From positions 1,488,001 through 1,552,000 of the forward strand of contig NZ_JAUSZL010000002.1 in NCBI RefSeq assembly GCF_030817535.1: DNA of 64,000 nt, in the 5' to 3' direction. Every line of letters starts with the position of its first letter. Position 1 is the first letter of the stretch. The notes beneath the pieces are model-generated. The model did no database searches and was not told the DNA's origin. It saw only the letters and a program-made list of their open reading frames with translations. This stretch comes from Streptomyces sp. V3I8 (GTDB lineage: Bacteria > Actinomycetota > Actinomycetes > Streptomycetales > Streptomycetaceae). Positions 52,935 through 61,804 of the stretch are shown piece by piece. Made by a program: the position numbers and the translations under genes.

Positions 52935-53729
52935 ATGGCTCGCACCCCCGCACCCACCCCGGCGCTCTCGCAGCCGGACATCGACATCGAGATCAAGGAC
53001 CAGCAGGACGCGTACGACAAGGCGGTCGCCGGCGGCGCCCCGGTCCTGCACCACCCGCGGCGCGACTACGCCCCGTACCGCAGCTCCCTGCTGCGCCACC
53101 CGAAACAGCCGCTGGTCGCCGTGAGCGGCGGTGACCCGGAGGCCGTCGAGCTGTCCGGGCCGGTGTTCGGCGTCACCGACATCACCGAGCACGACAGCGA
53201 CCTGACGATCCAGCACCGCGGCGAGCCGATCGGCGAGCGGATGACCGTCTCGGGCCGGCTGCTCGACCGCGACGGCCGCCCCGTGCGCGGCCAGCTCGTG
53301 GAGATCTGGCAGGCCAACGCCGCCGGCCGGTACGCCCACCTGCGCGAGCAGCACCCGGCGCCGCTCGACCCGAACTTCACCGGGGTGGGACGGGCGCTGA
53401 CGGACGATCAGGGCCAGTACTCGTTCACCACGATCAAGCCGGGCCCCTACCCCTGGGGCAACCACGCCAACGCGTGGCGGCCCGCCCACATCCACTTCTC
53501 GGTGTTCGGCACGGCGTTCACCCAGCGGCTGGTGACGCAGATGTACTTCCCGAACGACCCGCTGTTCCGCTACGACCCGATCCTGCGGTCGGTGACGGAC
53601 CGGGCGGCCCGCGACCGGCTCATGGCGGCCTACGACCACGACCTGTCGCGACCCGGGTTCTCGATGGGCTACACCTGGGACATCGTCCTCGACGGTCCCT
53701 CCGCCACCTGGATCGAGGAAGGCCGTTGA
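52935..53729 (+). CDS. pcaH: Protocatechuate 3,4-dioxygenase, beta subunit
   Basis: 264 residues. The beta subunit supplies the non-haem Fe(III) site: two Tyr (in AAGRYAHLREQHPAP and KPGPYPWGNH) and two His (WRPAHIHFSVFG). Opens the ring of protocatechuate between C3 and C4 to give 3-carboxy-cis,cis-muconate. ATG 52935 lies 9 bp after pcaF; pcaG follows 2 bp after the stop. The N-terminal 60 residues form the usual tetramer-contact arm. Confidence 0.95.
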   Translation: MARTPAPTPALSQPDIDIEIKDQQDAYDKAVAGGAPVLHHPRRDYAPYRSSLLRHPKQPLVAVSGGDPEAVELSGPVFGVTDITEHDSDLTIQHRGEPIGERMTVSGRLLDRDGRPVRGQLVEIWQANAAGRYAHLREQHPAPLDPNFTGVGRALTDDQGQYSFTTIKPGPYPWGNHANAWRPAHIHFSVFGTAFTQRLVTQMYFPNDPLFRYDPILRSVTDRAARDRLMAAYDHDLSRPGFSMGYTWDIVLDGPSATWIEEGR

Positions 53730-53731
53730 CC

Positions 53732-54295
53732 ATGGCCGAGCAACTGCTCCCCACACCGTCCCACACCATCGGCCCGTTCTACGGGCACGCGCTCCCCTTC
53801 CCCGACGGCGACCGCATCGCCCCGCAGGGCCACCCGGACGCGATCAGCCTGCACGGGTACGTGTACGACGGCGCGGGTGCCCCGGTGCCCGACGCGCTGC
53901 TCGACTTCTGGCAGGCCGCCCCCGACGGCTCCCTGGCGGGCACCCCCGGTTCGATGCGCCGCGATCCGTCGACCGGTGGTTTCCTCGGCCGCAACGGCGT
54001 CGACTTCACGGGCTACGGGCGGGTGCCCACGGACGCCGACGGACACTACGCGCTGCACACGCTGCCGCCCGGCAACCCCGGGCTGCCGTACATCAGCGTG
54101 TGCGTGTTCGCGCGCGGGCTCACGCACCACCTCTTCACCCGCGCGTACCTCGCCGACGGCGCGGACCCGCTGCTCGACTCGCTGCCGGCCGGGCGGCGCG
54201 CCACGCTGATCGCGGCCGGGGGCACGAACCGGGCGTACCGTTTCGACATCCGTCTTCAGGGTGAAGGCGAAACGGTCTTCCTGGAGTTCCGGTGA
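53732..54295 (+). CDS. pcaG: Protocatechuate 3,4-dioxygenase, alpha subunit
   Basis: 187 residues, intradiol-dioxygenase fold without the iron ligands (those are in PcaH), as expected for an alpha subunit. Seen: PTPSHTIGPFYGHALPF, LDFWQAAPDGSLAG, DFTGYGRVPTDADGHYALHTLPPG, YISVCVFARGLTHHLFTRAYL. Together with PcaH it forms the (alpha-beta)n enzyme. Its stop overlaps the GTG of pcaB. Confidence 0.94.
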   Translation: MAEQLLPTPSHTIGPFYGHALPFPDGDRIAPQGHPDAISLHGYVYDGAGAPVPDALLDFWQAAPDGSLAGTPGSMRRDPSTGGFLGRNGVDFTGYGRVPTDADGHYALHTLPPGNPGLPYISVCVFARGLTHHLFTRAYLADGADPLLDSLPAGRRATLIAAGGTNRAYRFDIRLQGEGETVFLEFR

Positions 54296-55641
54296 CAGCA
54301 GCCGAACCGGCCGAACGCCCTTGCTCCGACGCGGGGCTCCTCGCGCCCGGGCGCGTGGGATCGCCCGCCGAGACCGCGACGGGCGACCAGGCCTTCCTCC
54401 AGGCGCTGCTCGACGCGGAGGCGGCCCTCACCCGGGCGCAGGCCTCGCTCGGTCTCGTCCCGGCCGGGGCCGCCGACGCCGTCACCGCCGCGGCCCGCGC
54501 CGCGCGCTTCGACGTCCGCGCGCTCGCGCTGCGCGCGCGGGACGGCGGCAACCCGGTGATCCCGCTGGTCGCCGCCCTGGGCGCGGCGGTCGGCGCCGAG
54601 CACGCCTCCTGCGTCCACCGGGGTGCGACCAGCCAGGACATCATGGACACCGCCACCATGCTGGTCGCGGCCCGGACGCTGGACCCGGTCCTGGCCGACC
54701 TCGCCCGCACGGAGCGCGCGCTGGCGGGGCTGGCACGCGAGCACCGGGACACCGTCATGCCGGGACGGACGCTCACCCAGCACGCCGTGCCGACCACCTT
54801 CGGCCTGAAGGCTGCGGGCTGGCGCTCCCTGGTGCTGGACGCCCGGGACCGCGTGCGGCTGGTACGGGACGCCCTGCCGGCGCAACTCGGCGGCGCGGCC
54901 GGCACGCTGGCGGCCTTCGTCGCGTACGGGGCCCGCGACACGGGTGCCCTCGTCGAGGCGTACGCCCGTGAACTGGGCCTCGCCGCACCGGTGCTGCCCT
55001 GGCACACGCTCCGGACGCCGGTCGCCGACCTGGCGGGGGCCCTCGCCTTCACCGCGGGCGCCCTCGGCAAGACGGCCGCGGACGTGCTCACCCTCTCCCG
55101 CACGGAGATCCGCGAGCTGAGCGAGGGCACGGGCGGCGGGTCCTCCGCCATGCCGCACAAGGCGAACCCCGTACGGGCCACGCTGGTCGCCGCCGCGGCC
55201 CGCCGGGCGCCGCAGCTCGCGGCCACGCTGTACGCGTCCCTGTCCGCCGAGGACGAACGGCCCGCCGGTGCCTGGCACGCCGAGTGGGAGCCCCTGCGTG
55301 ACCTGCTCCGGCTGGTCGGCGGGGCCGCGCGGGACGCGGCCGGGCTGACCGGGGGCCTGCGGGTCCACCCGGACGCGATGCGCGCCCATCTCGGCCTCAC
55401 GCACGGCCTGATCGTCTCCGAGCGGCTGTCCGCCGAACTCGCGCCGGTGCTCGGGCGGGCACAGGCCAAGGAGCTGCTCACCCGAGCCGCCCGGCGGGCC
55501 ACCGAGGAGGACCGGCCCCTGGTGGAACTGCTCGCCGAGGAGACCGGGTCGCAAGGCCTCGACCTGGTGGGCCTCACCGATCCCGCCCGGTACACCGGCT
55601 CCGCGGGAGCCCTCACCGACCGCGCCCTGGAGCGACGTTGA
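54292..55641 (+). CDS. pcaB: 3-carboxy-cis,cis-muconate cycloisomerase
   Basis: 449 residues, fumarase/adenylosuccinate-lyase superfamily. The signature GSSAMPHKANPVRATLV is complete, with the catalytic Ser; HRGATSQDIMDTATML and PGRTLTQHAVPTTFG are the other two conserved blocks. Converts 3-carboxymuconate to 4-carboxymuconolactone. GTG 54292 overlaps the pcaG stop (GTGA). Length is normal for PcaB. Confidence 0.94.
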   Translation: MTAAEPAERPCSDAGLLAPGRVGSPAETATGDQAFLQALLDAEAALTRAQASLGLVPAGAADAVTAAARAARFDVRALALRARDGGNPVIPLVAALGAAVGAEHASCVHRGATSQDIMDTATMLVAARTLDPVLADLARTERALAGLAREHRDTVMPGRTLTQHAVPTTFGLKAAGWRSLVLDARDRVRLVRDALPAQLGGAAGTLAAFVAYGARDTGALVEAYARELGLAAPVLPWHTLRTPVADLAGALAFTAGALGKTAADVLTLSRTEIRELSEGTGGGSSAMPHKANPVRATLVAAAARRAPQLAATLYASLSAEDERPAGAWHAEWEPLRDLLRLVGGAARDAAGLTGGLRVHPDAMRAHLGLTHGLIVSERLSAELAPVLGRAQAKELLTRAARRATEEDRPLVELLAEETGSQGLDLVGLTDPARYTGSAGALTDRALERR

Positions 55642-56792
55642 CCAGCCGTACCGACCGAACCGCCGCGACCGACGACACGTTGCTCCACCACCGCCTCGAA
55701 GGGTCCGCCGCCGCTCCCCCGCTGCTCCTCGGGCCCTCCCTCGGCACGTCGACCGCCCTGTGGGACGCGGTGGCGCCCGAACTCTCGGTCTCCCACCGGG
55801 TCGTGCGCTGGGACCTGCCGGGTCACGGCGGCTCCCCCGCCCGTCTGATCGGCCCGGGCGCGGTCGTCGCCGACCTCGCCGCGCTGGTGCTGGCGCTCGC
55901 GGACTCCCTGGGGATCGACCGGTTCTCGTACGCCGGTGTCTCGCTGGGCGGGGCGGTGGGGCTGCACCTCGCCGTCCACCACCCGGAGCGGGTGGAGAAG
56001 CTCGCCGTGATCTGCTCCTCGGCGCACTTCAACGGCTCGAAGCCGTGGCGGGAGCGGGCCGCGCTCGTACGCGGCGAGGGGGTGGCGCGGCTCGCCGAGA
56101 GCGCCGCGTCCCGTTGGTTCACGCCCGGGTTCACGGTGCCGCGGCTGGTCGAGGACCAGCGGACGGCCGACCCGGACGCGTACGCGGCGTGCTGTGACGC
56201 GCTGGCCGCCTTCGACCTGCGCGGGGAGCTGTCCCGCATCGGCGCCCCCACCCTGGCCGTCGCCGGACGCGAGGACCGGGCGACCCCGCCCGCGCACCTG
56301 CGGGAGATCGCGGACGCGGTGCCGGGGGCCGCGCTCGTCGAGGTTCCGGGCGCCTCCCATCTGGCGCCCGCCGAGCGGCCGGAGGCCGTGCTGACCGCGT
56401 TGCGCGCGCACTTCGGCGGTGACGCGCGGCGGGGCATGGAGGTGCGGCGGCAGGTGCTCGGTGATGTGCACGTGGACGCGGCGCAGGCGCGGCAGTCCGC
56501 GTTCACGGCGCGGTTCCAGGACTTCATCTCGCGGTACGCGTGGGGCGAGATCTGGACGGACGAGACACTCGGCCGCCGCGAGCGGAGCATGATCACCATG
56601 ACCGCGCTGGTCGCGCACGGCCACTACGAGGAACTGGCGATGCACGTGCGTGCCGCCCGCCGCAACGGGTTGACCCCGGAGGAGATCGGCGCCGTTCTGC
56701 TGCAGACCGCGGTGTACTGCGGGGTGCCTGCGGCGAACTCGGCGTTCGCGGTGGCCCAGCGGGTGCTGGCCGAGGAGCCGCCCGGCCGGTAG
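55638..56792 (+). CDS. pcaL: PcaL: 3-oxoadipate enol-lactonase fused to 4-carboxymuconolactone decarboxylase
   Basis: 384 residues, TTG start overlapping the pcaB stop (TTGA). N-terminal alpha/beta hydrolase (about 1-250) with nucleophile Ser in YAGVSLGGAVGL, Asp in AGREDRATPP, His in GASHLAPAE. C-terminal carboxymuconolactone decarboxylase domain (about 265-384) with RYAWGEIWTDETLGRRERSMITMTALVAHGHYEELAMHVRAA. It performs two consecutive steps (decarboxylation, then lactone hydrolysis). The PcaD-PcaC fusion is known from Streptomyces and Rhodococcus. It is the last gene of the operon. Confidence 0.95.
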   Translation: MTSRTDRTAATDDTLLHHRLEGSAAAPPLLLGPSLGTSTALWDAVAPELSVSHRVVRWDLPGHGGSPARLIGPGAVVADLAALVLALADSLGIDRFSYAGVSLGGAVGLHLAVHHPERVEKLAVICSSAHFNGSKPWRERAALVRGEGVARLAESAASRWFTPGFTVPRLVEDQRTADPDAYAACCDALAAFDLRGELSRIGAPTLAVAGREDRATPPAHLREIADAVPGAALVEVPGASHLAPAERPEAVLTALRAHFGGDARRGMEVRRQVLGDVHVDAAQARQSAFTARFQDFISRYAWGEIWTDETLGRRERSMITMTALVAHGHYEELAMHVRAARRNGLTPEEIGAVLLQTAVYCGVPAANSAFAVAQRVLAEEPPGR

Positions 56793-56844
56793 GCGTGGGC
56801 GGCTCCTCCTGGTGCGTGTACGGGTGCGGGTGCGTGGGGGCCGG

Positions 56845-56880
56845 TCCGCGCATCCCCGCGCCCCCGAGAGGCCCCTGACG
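56845..56880 (+). repeat. Dispersed intergenic repeat, degenerate copy
   Basis: GCGCATCCCCGCGCCCCCGAG...CCCCTGACGGG, in the 95-bp gap between convergent pcaL and the AAA gene. Related to the element at 11617-11650. Confidence 0.5.
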
Positions 56881-56887
56881 GGTCCCC

Positions 56888-59551
56888 TTACAGGGTGTCC
56901 AGGGCCTCCTGGGCCTTCGTCGCCAGGGTGTCCGCCCCGCAGGACCGGGCCAGGGTCAGGCCCCGGTTGATCTCCACGGGTGAGCGGGAGGCGATGCCGT
57001 ACTCGACCCGGGCCGCCGCGTGTTCGTAGGCGCAGGGGGACGCTTCCAGGTAGGTGACCGCCCGGCCGAGCAGTTCGACCGACCGCCGGCCGGTCTCCAG
57101 CGCGGCGGCGCAGCGCAGCGCCTCGCCGATGGCCGTGTCGGTGCCGAAGCGCTCGGCCTGGATACGGGCGTCGGCGGCCACCTGCGCGGCGCGCCGCGGG
57201 TCCTCGACCGCGAGGGCCCGGGCGAGGTCGCCCGCCCAGGGCGCCATCACGGTGTTGTGTCCGCCGCGCGCCTCGGACATCTTCTCGGCGGTCTCCAGCT
57301 CGTGCACGCCCTCCTCGAAGCGGCCGGTGGCGATGAGCAGCCGGCCCCTTATCGAGTGGGTGTCCGGCAGGACGATCGTGGACGGGTGCGGCGGCTCGAA
57401 GGAGTACCGTTCGGCGATCTCCTCGGCCTCGCCGACATGGCCGCGGGCCAGCAGCGTGTCGATGAGCATGCACGCCGCCGACCAGTGCATGGGCAGGCCC
57501 TGCCCGACCCGGTCCGCGAGCCGCAGTGCCCGGCGCAGCGACTCGTCGGCCTGCCTGAGGCGGCCCCGCCTGCGCAGCACGTACCCGCCGAAGGCGTGCG
57601 CGAGGGCCAGGTGGCCACCGCTCCAGCCGGCCGACTCGTAGGAACGCTGGGCCTCGGTGAAGAGGCTCTCGGCCCGGTCGAGGCGGTCCACGTACGTGTA
57701 CGAGATGCCGAGCATCATGAGGAGCTCGAAGCTCCACTCGGTGTCGGTCCAGCCGAGCCCCGGCGCGAGGCGGCCGTTGACGAGCGAGCGGTCGCACAGC
57801 TCGGCGACCTCCTCGGCGTTCTCACCGCGGGTCATGGCGTCGAAGGCGCGCAGGACGAGCAGGGCGCGCTCGGAGTTGTCGCGGCCGGTGAGCGGCTCCA
57901 CGAGCTGGGCCAGTCTGCGGGAGCGGCCGGGCGCGTCCTCCTCGCCGGCGTGGATGCCCTCCCACATGTAGTGCACGGCCTGCAGCCGCATCCGGGCGGG
58001 GCCGGGCCCGAGGCGGGCGGCCTCCGCGTCGACCGTGGCGACGGCCTCCTCCAGCTGGTCGTTGTGGACGAGCACGGAGGACAGCCGGCAGACCGCGTCG
58101 ACCCTCAGCTCCTCCTCCAGGCCGTGCACCGTGAGCGCCTGCCGCAGATGGGCGATCGTGGTGGCCGGGGAGGTCAGGAGCGTGGCGCAGCCCAGTTCGT
58201 AGAGCACGCGCGCGTGGACCTCCGGGAGCGGCGGTTCCAGGAGGGCCCGCTCCAGACATCGGCGGGCCGCGTCCGGGGCGCCGACGGCGAGGTGCTCGCG
58301 GGCGGCCTCCCGCATCTGTTCGACCAGCTCGGGGTCGTCGTCCGGATGGACCTCCAGCAGGTGCCGGGAGGCCGCGGCGGCGCCGAGCCCCGAGGCGGTG
58401 ACGACCGAGGCGGCCACCCCGTGCATCGCGGTGCGCAGCGCGTCCGGGATGGACCGGTAGACGGCGGTGGCGATGAGCGGATGGACGAACTCCAGCTCGC
58501 CGTCGAGGTCCTGGCCCACGGAGCGGTCGGCTCCGGTGAGGATGCGGGCCGCGCTCAGCCGTGCCGCGCAGCGCTCGGCGTCGTCCCGGGGCAGGCCGGA
58601 CAGTTCGGCGGCGAGGTCCACGGAGATCTGCGTACCGAGGATGGCGGCCGCCCAGGCGAACTTCGTGGCGTCGACGCCGAGCCCTTCCAGCCGGTCGACC
58701 AGGCCGCGGCCGCGCGCGGAGCGGTTCAGGGCCCGTAACCCGGCGGCGGAGCTCTCGACGGGGTCGAGTTCGCTGTCCAGGACCTTGGCGAGGAGTTCCA
58801 CGGTGTCGTAGGGGTTGCCGCCGGTGACGGCCCAGACCTCGCGGCAGAACGGGGCGTCGGCGTGCGCGCCGAGCGTGGCGCGGGTGAGGCCGGCCGTGGC
58901 GTCGGGGGTCAGGGCGCGCAGGCTGGGCATCGGGCGGGCCAGCGCGCCGATCGTTTCCAGGTGGCGGGCGTTCTCACCGGTGGCGTCCCCCGGGCGCCGG
59001 GCGACCACGACGAGGACGGGCAGGTCGTCGAGGCGCTCGGCGAACGCGGCCAGCCAGTGCAGGGTCTCCTGGTCCGCCCAGTGGGCGTCGTCGATCGTCA
59101 GCACCAGCGGCCACTCGCGCCGGGCGAGCCTGCGCACGGCGGCGACCAGGCCGTCGCACACGCCCTGCGGGTCGGCCTGGCGTTCGCCGGGCGCCGCTAT
59201 CCCGAGGGCCGGCCCCGCGATGTCGTACCAGTCGCCGAAGTACTCGCGCGCCTCGTCCGGCATCAGCGCCACGAGCGCGGGCTGCAGCAACTGCCGTACG
59301 ACGTTGAACGGAACGGACGTGATGGTCTCGCCGCCTCGCGCCGACCAGACCGTGCAGCGGCCCTCCGCGACGGCGCGGACCCGGGCGAGCAGTGCGGTCT
59401 TGCCCATGCCGGCCTCGCCGGTGAACACGAGCAGGCTGCCCACGGCGGATCCGGCGCACAGGGCGTCGACGGCTTCCGTGACCGCGGCCAGTTCCGCGTC
59501 ACGCTCCCAGAGCGGTGTCGAGGCGGCCGCGCCCGGCCGTGCCTCCGTCAT
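56888..59551 (-). CDS. Large AAA/TPR ATPase, LAL-type but lacking a LuxR helix-turn-helix
   Basis: 887 residues. The N-terminal STAND-like ATPase domain has Walker A FTGEAGMGKTALL (about 43-55) and Walker B LVLTIDDAHWAD (about 149-160). The rest consists of helical TPR-like repeats (for example AVATVDAEAARLG, AESLFTEAQRSYESAGW, LRQADESLRRALRLADRVGQG). LAL regulators (MalT-like) normally end in a ~60-residue LuxR DNA-binding domain. Here the protein ends at ATKAQEALDTL with no such motif. It could be a natural non-DNA-binding signalling ATPase or a truncated regulator. ATG 59551 has GGGGAGG upstream. It is convergent with the pca operon. Confidence 0.8.
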   Translation of the reverse strand: MTEARPGAAASTPLWERDAELAAVTEAVDALCAGSAVGSLLVFTGEAGMGKTALLARVRAVAEGRCTVWSARGGETITSVPFNVVRQLLQPALVALMPDEAREYFGDWYDIAGPALGIAAPGERQADPQGVCDGLVAAVRRLARREWPLVLTIDDAHWADQETLHWLAAFAERLDDLPVLVVVARRPGDATGENARHLETIGALARPMPSLRALTPDATAGLTRATLGAHADAPFCREVWAVTGGNPYDTVELLAKVLDSELDPVESSAAGLRALNRSARGRGLVDRLEGLGVDATKFAWAAAILGTQISVDLAAELSGLPRDDAERCAARLSAARILTGADRSVGQDLDGELEFVHPLIATAVYRSIPDALRTAMHGVAASVVTASGLGAAAASRHLLEVHPDDDPELVEQMREAAREHLAVGAPDAARRCLERALLEPPLPEVHARVLYELGCATLLTSPATTIAHLRQALTVHGLEEELRVDAVCRLSSVLVHNDQLEEAVATVDAEAARLGPGPARMRLQAVHYMWEGIHAGEEDAPGRSRRLAQLVEPLTGRDNSERALLVLRAFDAMTRGENAEEVAELCDRSLVNGRLAPGLGWTDTEWSFELLMMLGISYTYVDRLDRAESLFTEAQRSYESAGWSGGHLALAHAFGGYVLRRRGRLRQADESLRRALRLADRVGQGLPMHWSAACMLIDTLLARGHVGEAEEIAERYSFEPPHPSTIVLPDTHSIRGRLLIATGRFEEGVHELETAEKMSEARGGHNTVMAPWAGDLARALAVEDPRRAAQVAADARIQAERFGTDTAIGEALRCAAALETGRRSVELLGRAVTYLEASPCAYEHAAARVEYGIASRSPVEINRGLTLARSCGADTLATKAQEALDTL

Positions 59552-59820
59552 ACCGCTACCTCCCCAGGTCGCCCCAATGGCGTACAGACTTCGAGCCTAG
59601 TCCTCCGGAAGGCGCGATGGAGCCTGGTCGGGACACGCGTTGCCGTCACGTCGACGGCCGGCGGTCACACACCGCGACCGGCTTCCGGTACCGGCGCGCG
59701 GGGCCGCGCGGATCGGGGGGAACGGCGCGGCCCGGGTGATCGACGTGACCGAGGTGACCGGCGTGACCTGAACGGGGGTCCTCTCATCCGGCTTTCACCC
59801 ACGCCTCATACGGTGGACCC

Positions 59821-60780
59821 ATGACGCAGGCGACTCCCCCCGGCTGGTATCCCGACCCCGGGCAGACAAGTGACGGTCCCGCCACCCAGCGCTGGTGGGA
59901 CGGCAGGACATGGACGGACCAGACACGCCCCGCGGAGTCGGCCGCCGCATGGGGTCCACCGGCCTACCCGCCGGACGCCCCGTACCAGGGCGCGAACCCG
60001 GGCGGCTCCAGACGCGGAGTGCGTACGGCGATAGCCGTGGCCGCCGCCGTCGCGGTGCTCGCGGGCATCGGCGGCGGGGTGTACGCGCTGACCACGGACG
60101 ACGATCCGGGCAGCAGTGAGCAGAGCGGTGCCCGGCCGACGCCGTCGCTGCCGGGCGGCCCGCAGGGGCAGGACGGCGGCGGCCAGGGCGGCCCCGGCGG
60201 CCAGGACGGCGGCGGGAGCGCGGCCCCGCAGCCGCAGCAGAGCGAGAAGGGCTTCGCCGCCGACCCGGTCAACGGCATCAGCCTCCCGGTGCCGGACGAC
60301 TGGAGCGGCTCGACCCTGCAGGTGGGCGCCCAGGTGACGTCCAAGGACTCCTACAAGTGCCCGGGCGACACCTCGGCGACCTGCACCAAGGGCGGCGCGT
60401 ACTCCGCCCCCGCGCTCGCCCTGGAGCTGAAGGCCACCACCGCGGAGGCCGCTGCCAAGGAGGACATCGCCAAGAACGCGGAGGAGTCGTACGGCGGGAA
60501 GAGCTACGGAAAGATCACCTCGCACGACGAGCTGTCCTCCGAGGCGGTCACCGTGGCCGGGCAGAAGGGGTACGCGGTCCGCTGGAAGGTCGTCACCAGC
60601 AAGGGCGCCGACGGCTACGTCGAGTCGCTGGTCTTCCCGGCACCGGCCGGCGCCGAGCAGCTCGTGGTCGTGCGCTTCGGCGTCGACGTCGGGGCGGACG
60701 CGCCCGGGCAGGCCGTGATCGACCAGATCACGAAGGGCATCAAGGAGTCCTCCGGCGGGGGCAGCGGGCAGGACGTCTAG
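59821..60780 (+). CDS. DUF2510-domain membrane-anchored protein
   Basis: 319 residues. N-terminal DUF2510 (about 6-35): PPGWYPDPGQTSDGPATQRWWDGRTWTDQTR. A single transmembrane helix (about 67-90, VRTAIAVAAAVAVLAGIGGGVYAL) is followed by a Gly/Gln/Pro-rich linker and an extracellular domain (about 142-310) that starts GFAADPVNGISLPVPDDWSGST and ends VGADAPGQAVIDQITKGI. The C-terminal part resembles serine-protease-free surface domains found with DUF2510 in streptomycetes. Function unknown. It is monocistronic with a strong hairpin after it. Confidence 0.8.
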   Translation: MTQATPPGWYPDPGQTSDGPATQRWWDGRTWTDQTRPAESAAAWGPPAYPPDAPYQGANPGGSRRGVRTAIAVAAAVAVLAGIGGGVYALTTDDDPGSSEQSGARPTPSLPGGPQGQDGGGQGGPGGQDGGGSAAPQPQQSEKGFAADPVNGISLPVPDDWSGSTLQVGAQVTSKDSYKCPGDTSATCTKGGAYSAPALALELKATTAEAAAKEDIAKNAEESYGGKSYGKITSHDELSSEAVTVAGQKGYAVRWKVVTSKGADGYVESLVFPAPAGAEQLVVVRFGVDVGADAPGQAVIDQITKGIKESSGGGSGQDV

Positions 60781-60823
60781 GCCGTACGGCGGCCGGACCA
60801 CGGTACGGGTCCCGCACACCGGT

Positions 60824-60871
60824 CGGCCGGGTGGGGCGCCTCTTCGGGCGAAGAGGCGCCCCACCCGGCCG
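60824..60871. terminator. Long perfect hairpin, bidirectional terminator
   Basis: 23-bp perfect stem (left arm begins CGGCCGGGTGGGGCGCCTCT) with a GG centre, between the convergent DUF2510 and TetR genes. In practice the central 3-4 bp form the loop. Confidence 0.85.
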
Positions 60872-60952
60872 GGGGGTGCGCGCCGCCCCCGTCCCCACGG
60901 TGCGGCGCGATCAGGTCACCGTCCAGTCATCCCATGGACGGCGGCCCGAGTC

Positions 60953-61576
60953 TCAGGTGGTGTCCGACAGGCCCAGCGCGGGCAGCAGGGCCACTTCCAC
61001 GTAGCGCAGGAGGTAGTCCGCGTCCGCGGGCCTCCCCTCCAGGATGGGCCGGACGCGCAGCACGCCGAGCAGCTGCGCCGGCAGGAACTCCAGCACCGGA
61101 TGGTCGGCGGTGATCTCGCCCCGCTCGACCGCCCGCCCGATCATCGCCCGCAGCGCGTCGAGTTCGGGTTCCACCAGGGCGTCGCGCAGTGCGCGCTTCA
61201 GTTCCTCGTCCTGCATCACCGACTGCCCGAGCGCCTGCATGAGCCGCGTGTCCTCGTCGGACCGCTCGCCCGCCGTACGGGCGACGGCGCGCAGGTCGCC
61301 GGCGAGCGAACCGGTGTCGATGCCGATGAACTTGGGGCAGTGGTTGGCGCGCAGCGCCGCCGCCACGAACTGCGGCTTCGTCTTCCACTGCCGGTAGAGC
61401 GTGGACTTGCTGCACCGGGTGCTGGCGGCGACACCCTCCATGGTCAGGGCGTCGTAGCCGCACTCACGGACCTGGGCGAGCACGGCGTCGAAGAACTCCT
61501 GCTCACGCTCCGGCGTGATCTTGGAGCGGCGCGAGGCGGCGACCGTCTCCGGTCCCTCCGCTGCCTGCGACGTCAT
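60953..61576 (-). CDS. TetR-family transcriptional regulator
   Basis: 207 residues. Helix-turn-helix (about 20-66): ITPEREQEFFDAVLAQVRECGYDALTMEGVAASTRCSKSTLYRQWKTKPQFVAAAL. The C-terminal ligand domain is of the TetR_C type (TGERSDEDTRLMQALGQSVMQDEELKRALRDALVEPELDAL...). GAGGAG precedes ATG 61576. Divergent from the PAP2/DMT operon; the intervening double operator (61654-61707) strongly suggests that it represses both. Confidence 0.9.
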   Translation of the reverse strand: MTSQAAEGPETVAASRRSKITPEREQEFFDAVLAQVRECGYDALTMEGVAASTRCSKSTLYRQWKTKPQFVAAALRANHCPKFIGIDTGSLAGDLRAVARTAGERSDEDTRLMQALGQSVMQDEELKRALRDALVEPELDALRAMIGRAVERGEITADHPVLEFLPAQLLGVLRVRPILEGRPADADYLLRYVEVALLPALGLSDTT

Positions 61577-61653
61577 GACGCTTCTCCTCGCTCACCCGGC
61601 GGCCCGCGCCCCCCGGTGGTCCGGACGGTGGTTCCCGGTCCGGCGGACGCTCT

Positions 61654-61707
61654 ATCGATACGCCAGTGTACCGGAACGCTGCCGTATCGGTACACTGGCG
61701 TATCGAT
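61654..61707. promoter_or_regulatory. Long perfect inverted repeat, double TetR operator
   Basis: ATCGATACGCCAGTGTACCG (61654-61673) and its exact complement (61688-61707) are separated by 14 bp. Each arm contains GATAC-GCCAGT-GTACC, a near-palindromic TetR half-to-half site by itself (one mismatch). Two dimers could therefore bind side by side between the divergent TetR and PAP2 genes. Confidence 0.8.
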
Positions 61708-61804
61708 GAGCCTTGGACAGGACCCACCCCTGTGCCGAGTGGATCCCCTCCTGGGCTCACCACGCATCAGCGCAACCGAGACCGTCAAGCAAAGGGGCCG
61801 GGGG

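Noticed and set aside
54135..57797. 1220-codon minus-strand frame across pcaB, pcaL and the AAA gene
   Set aside because: Antisense shadow; Arg/Ala/Pro-rich with no recognisable domain.
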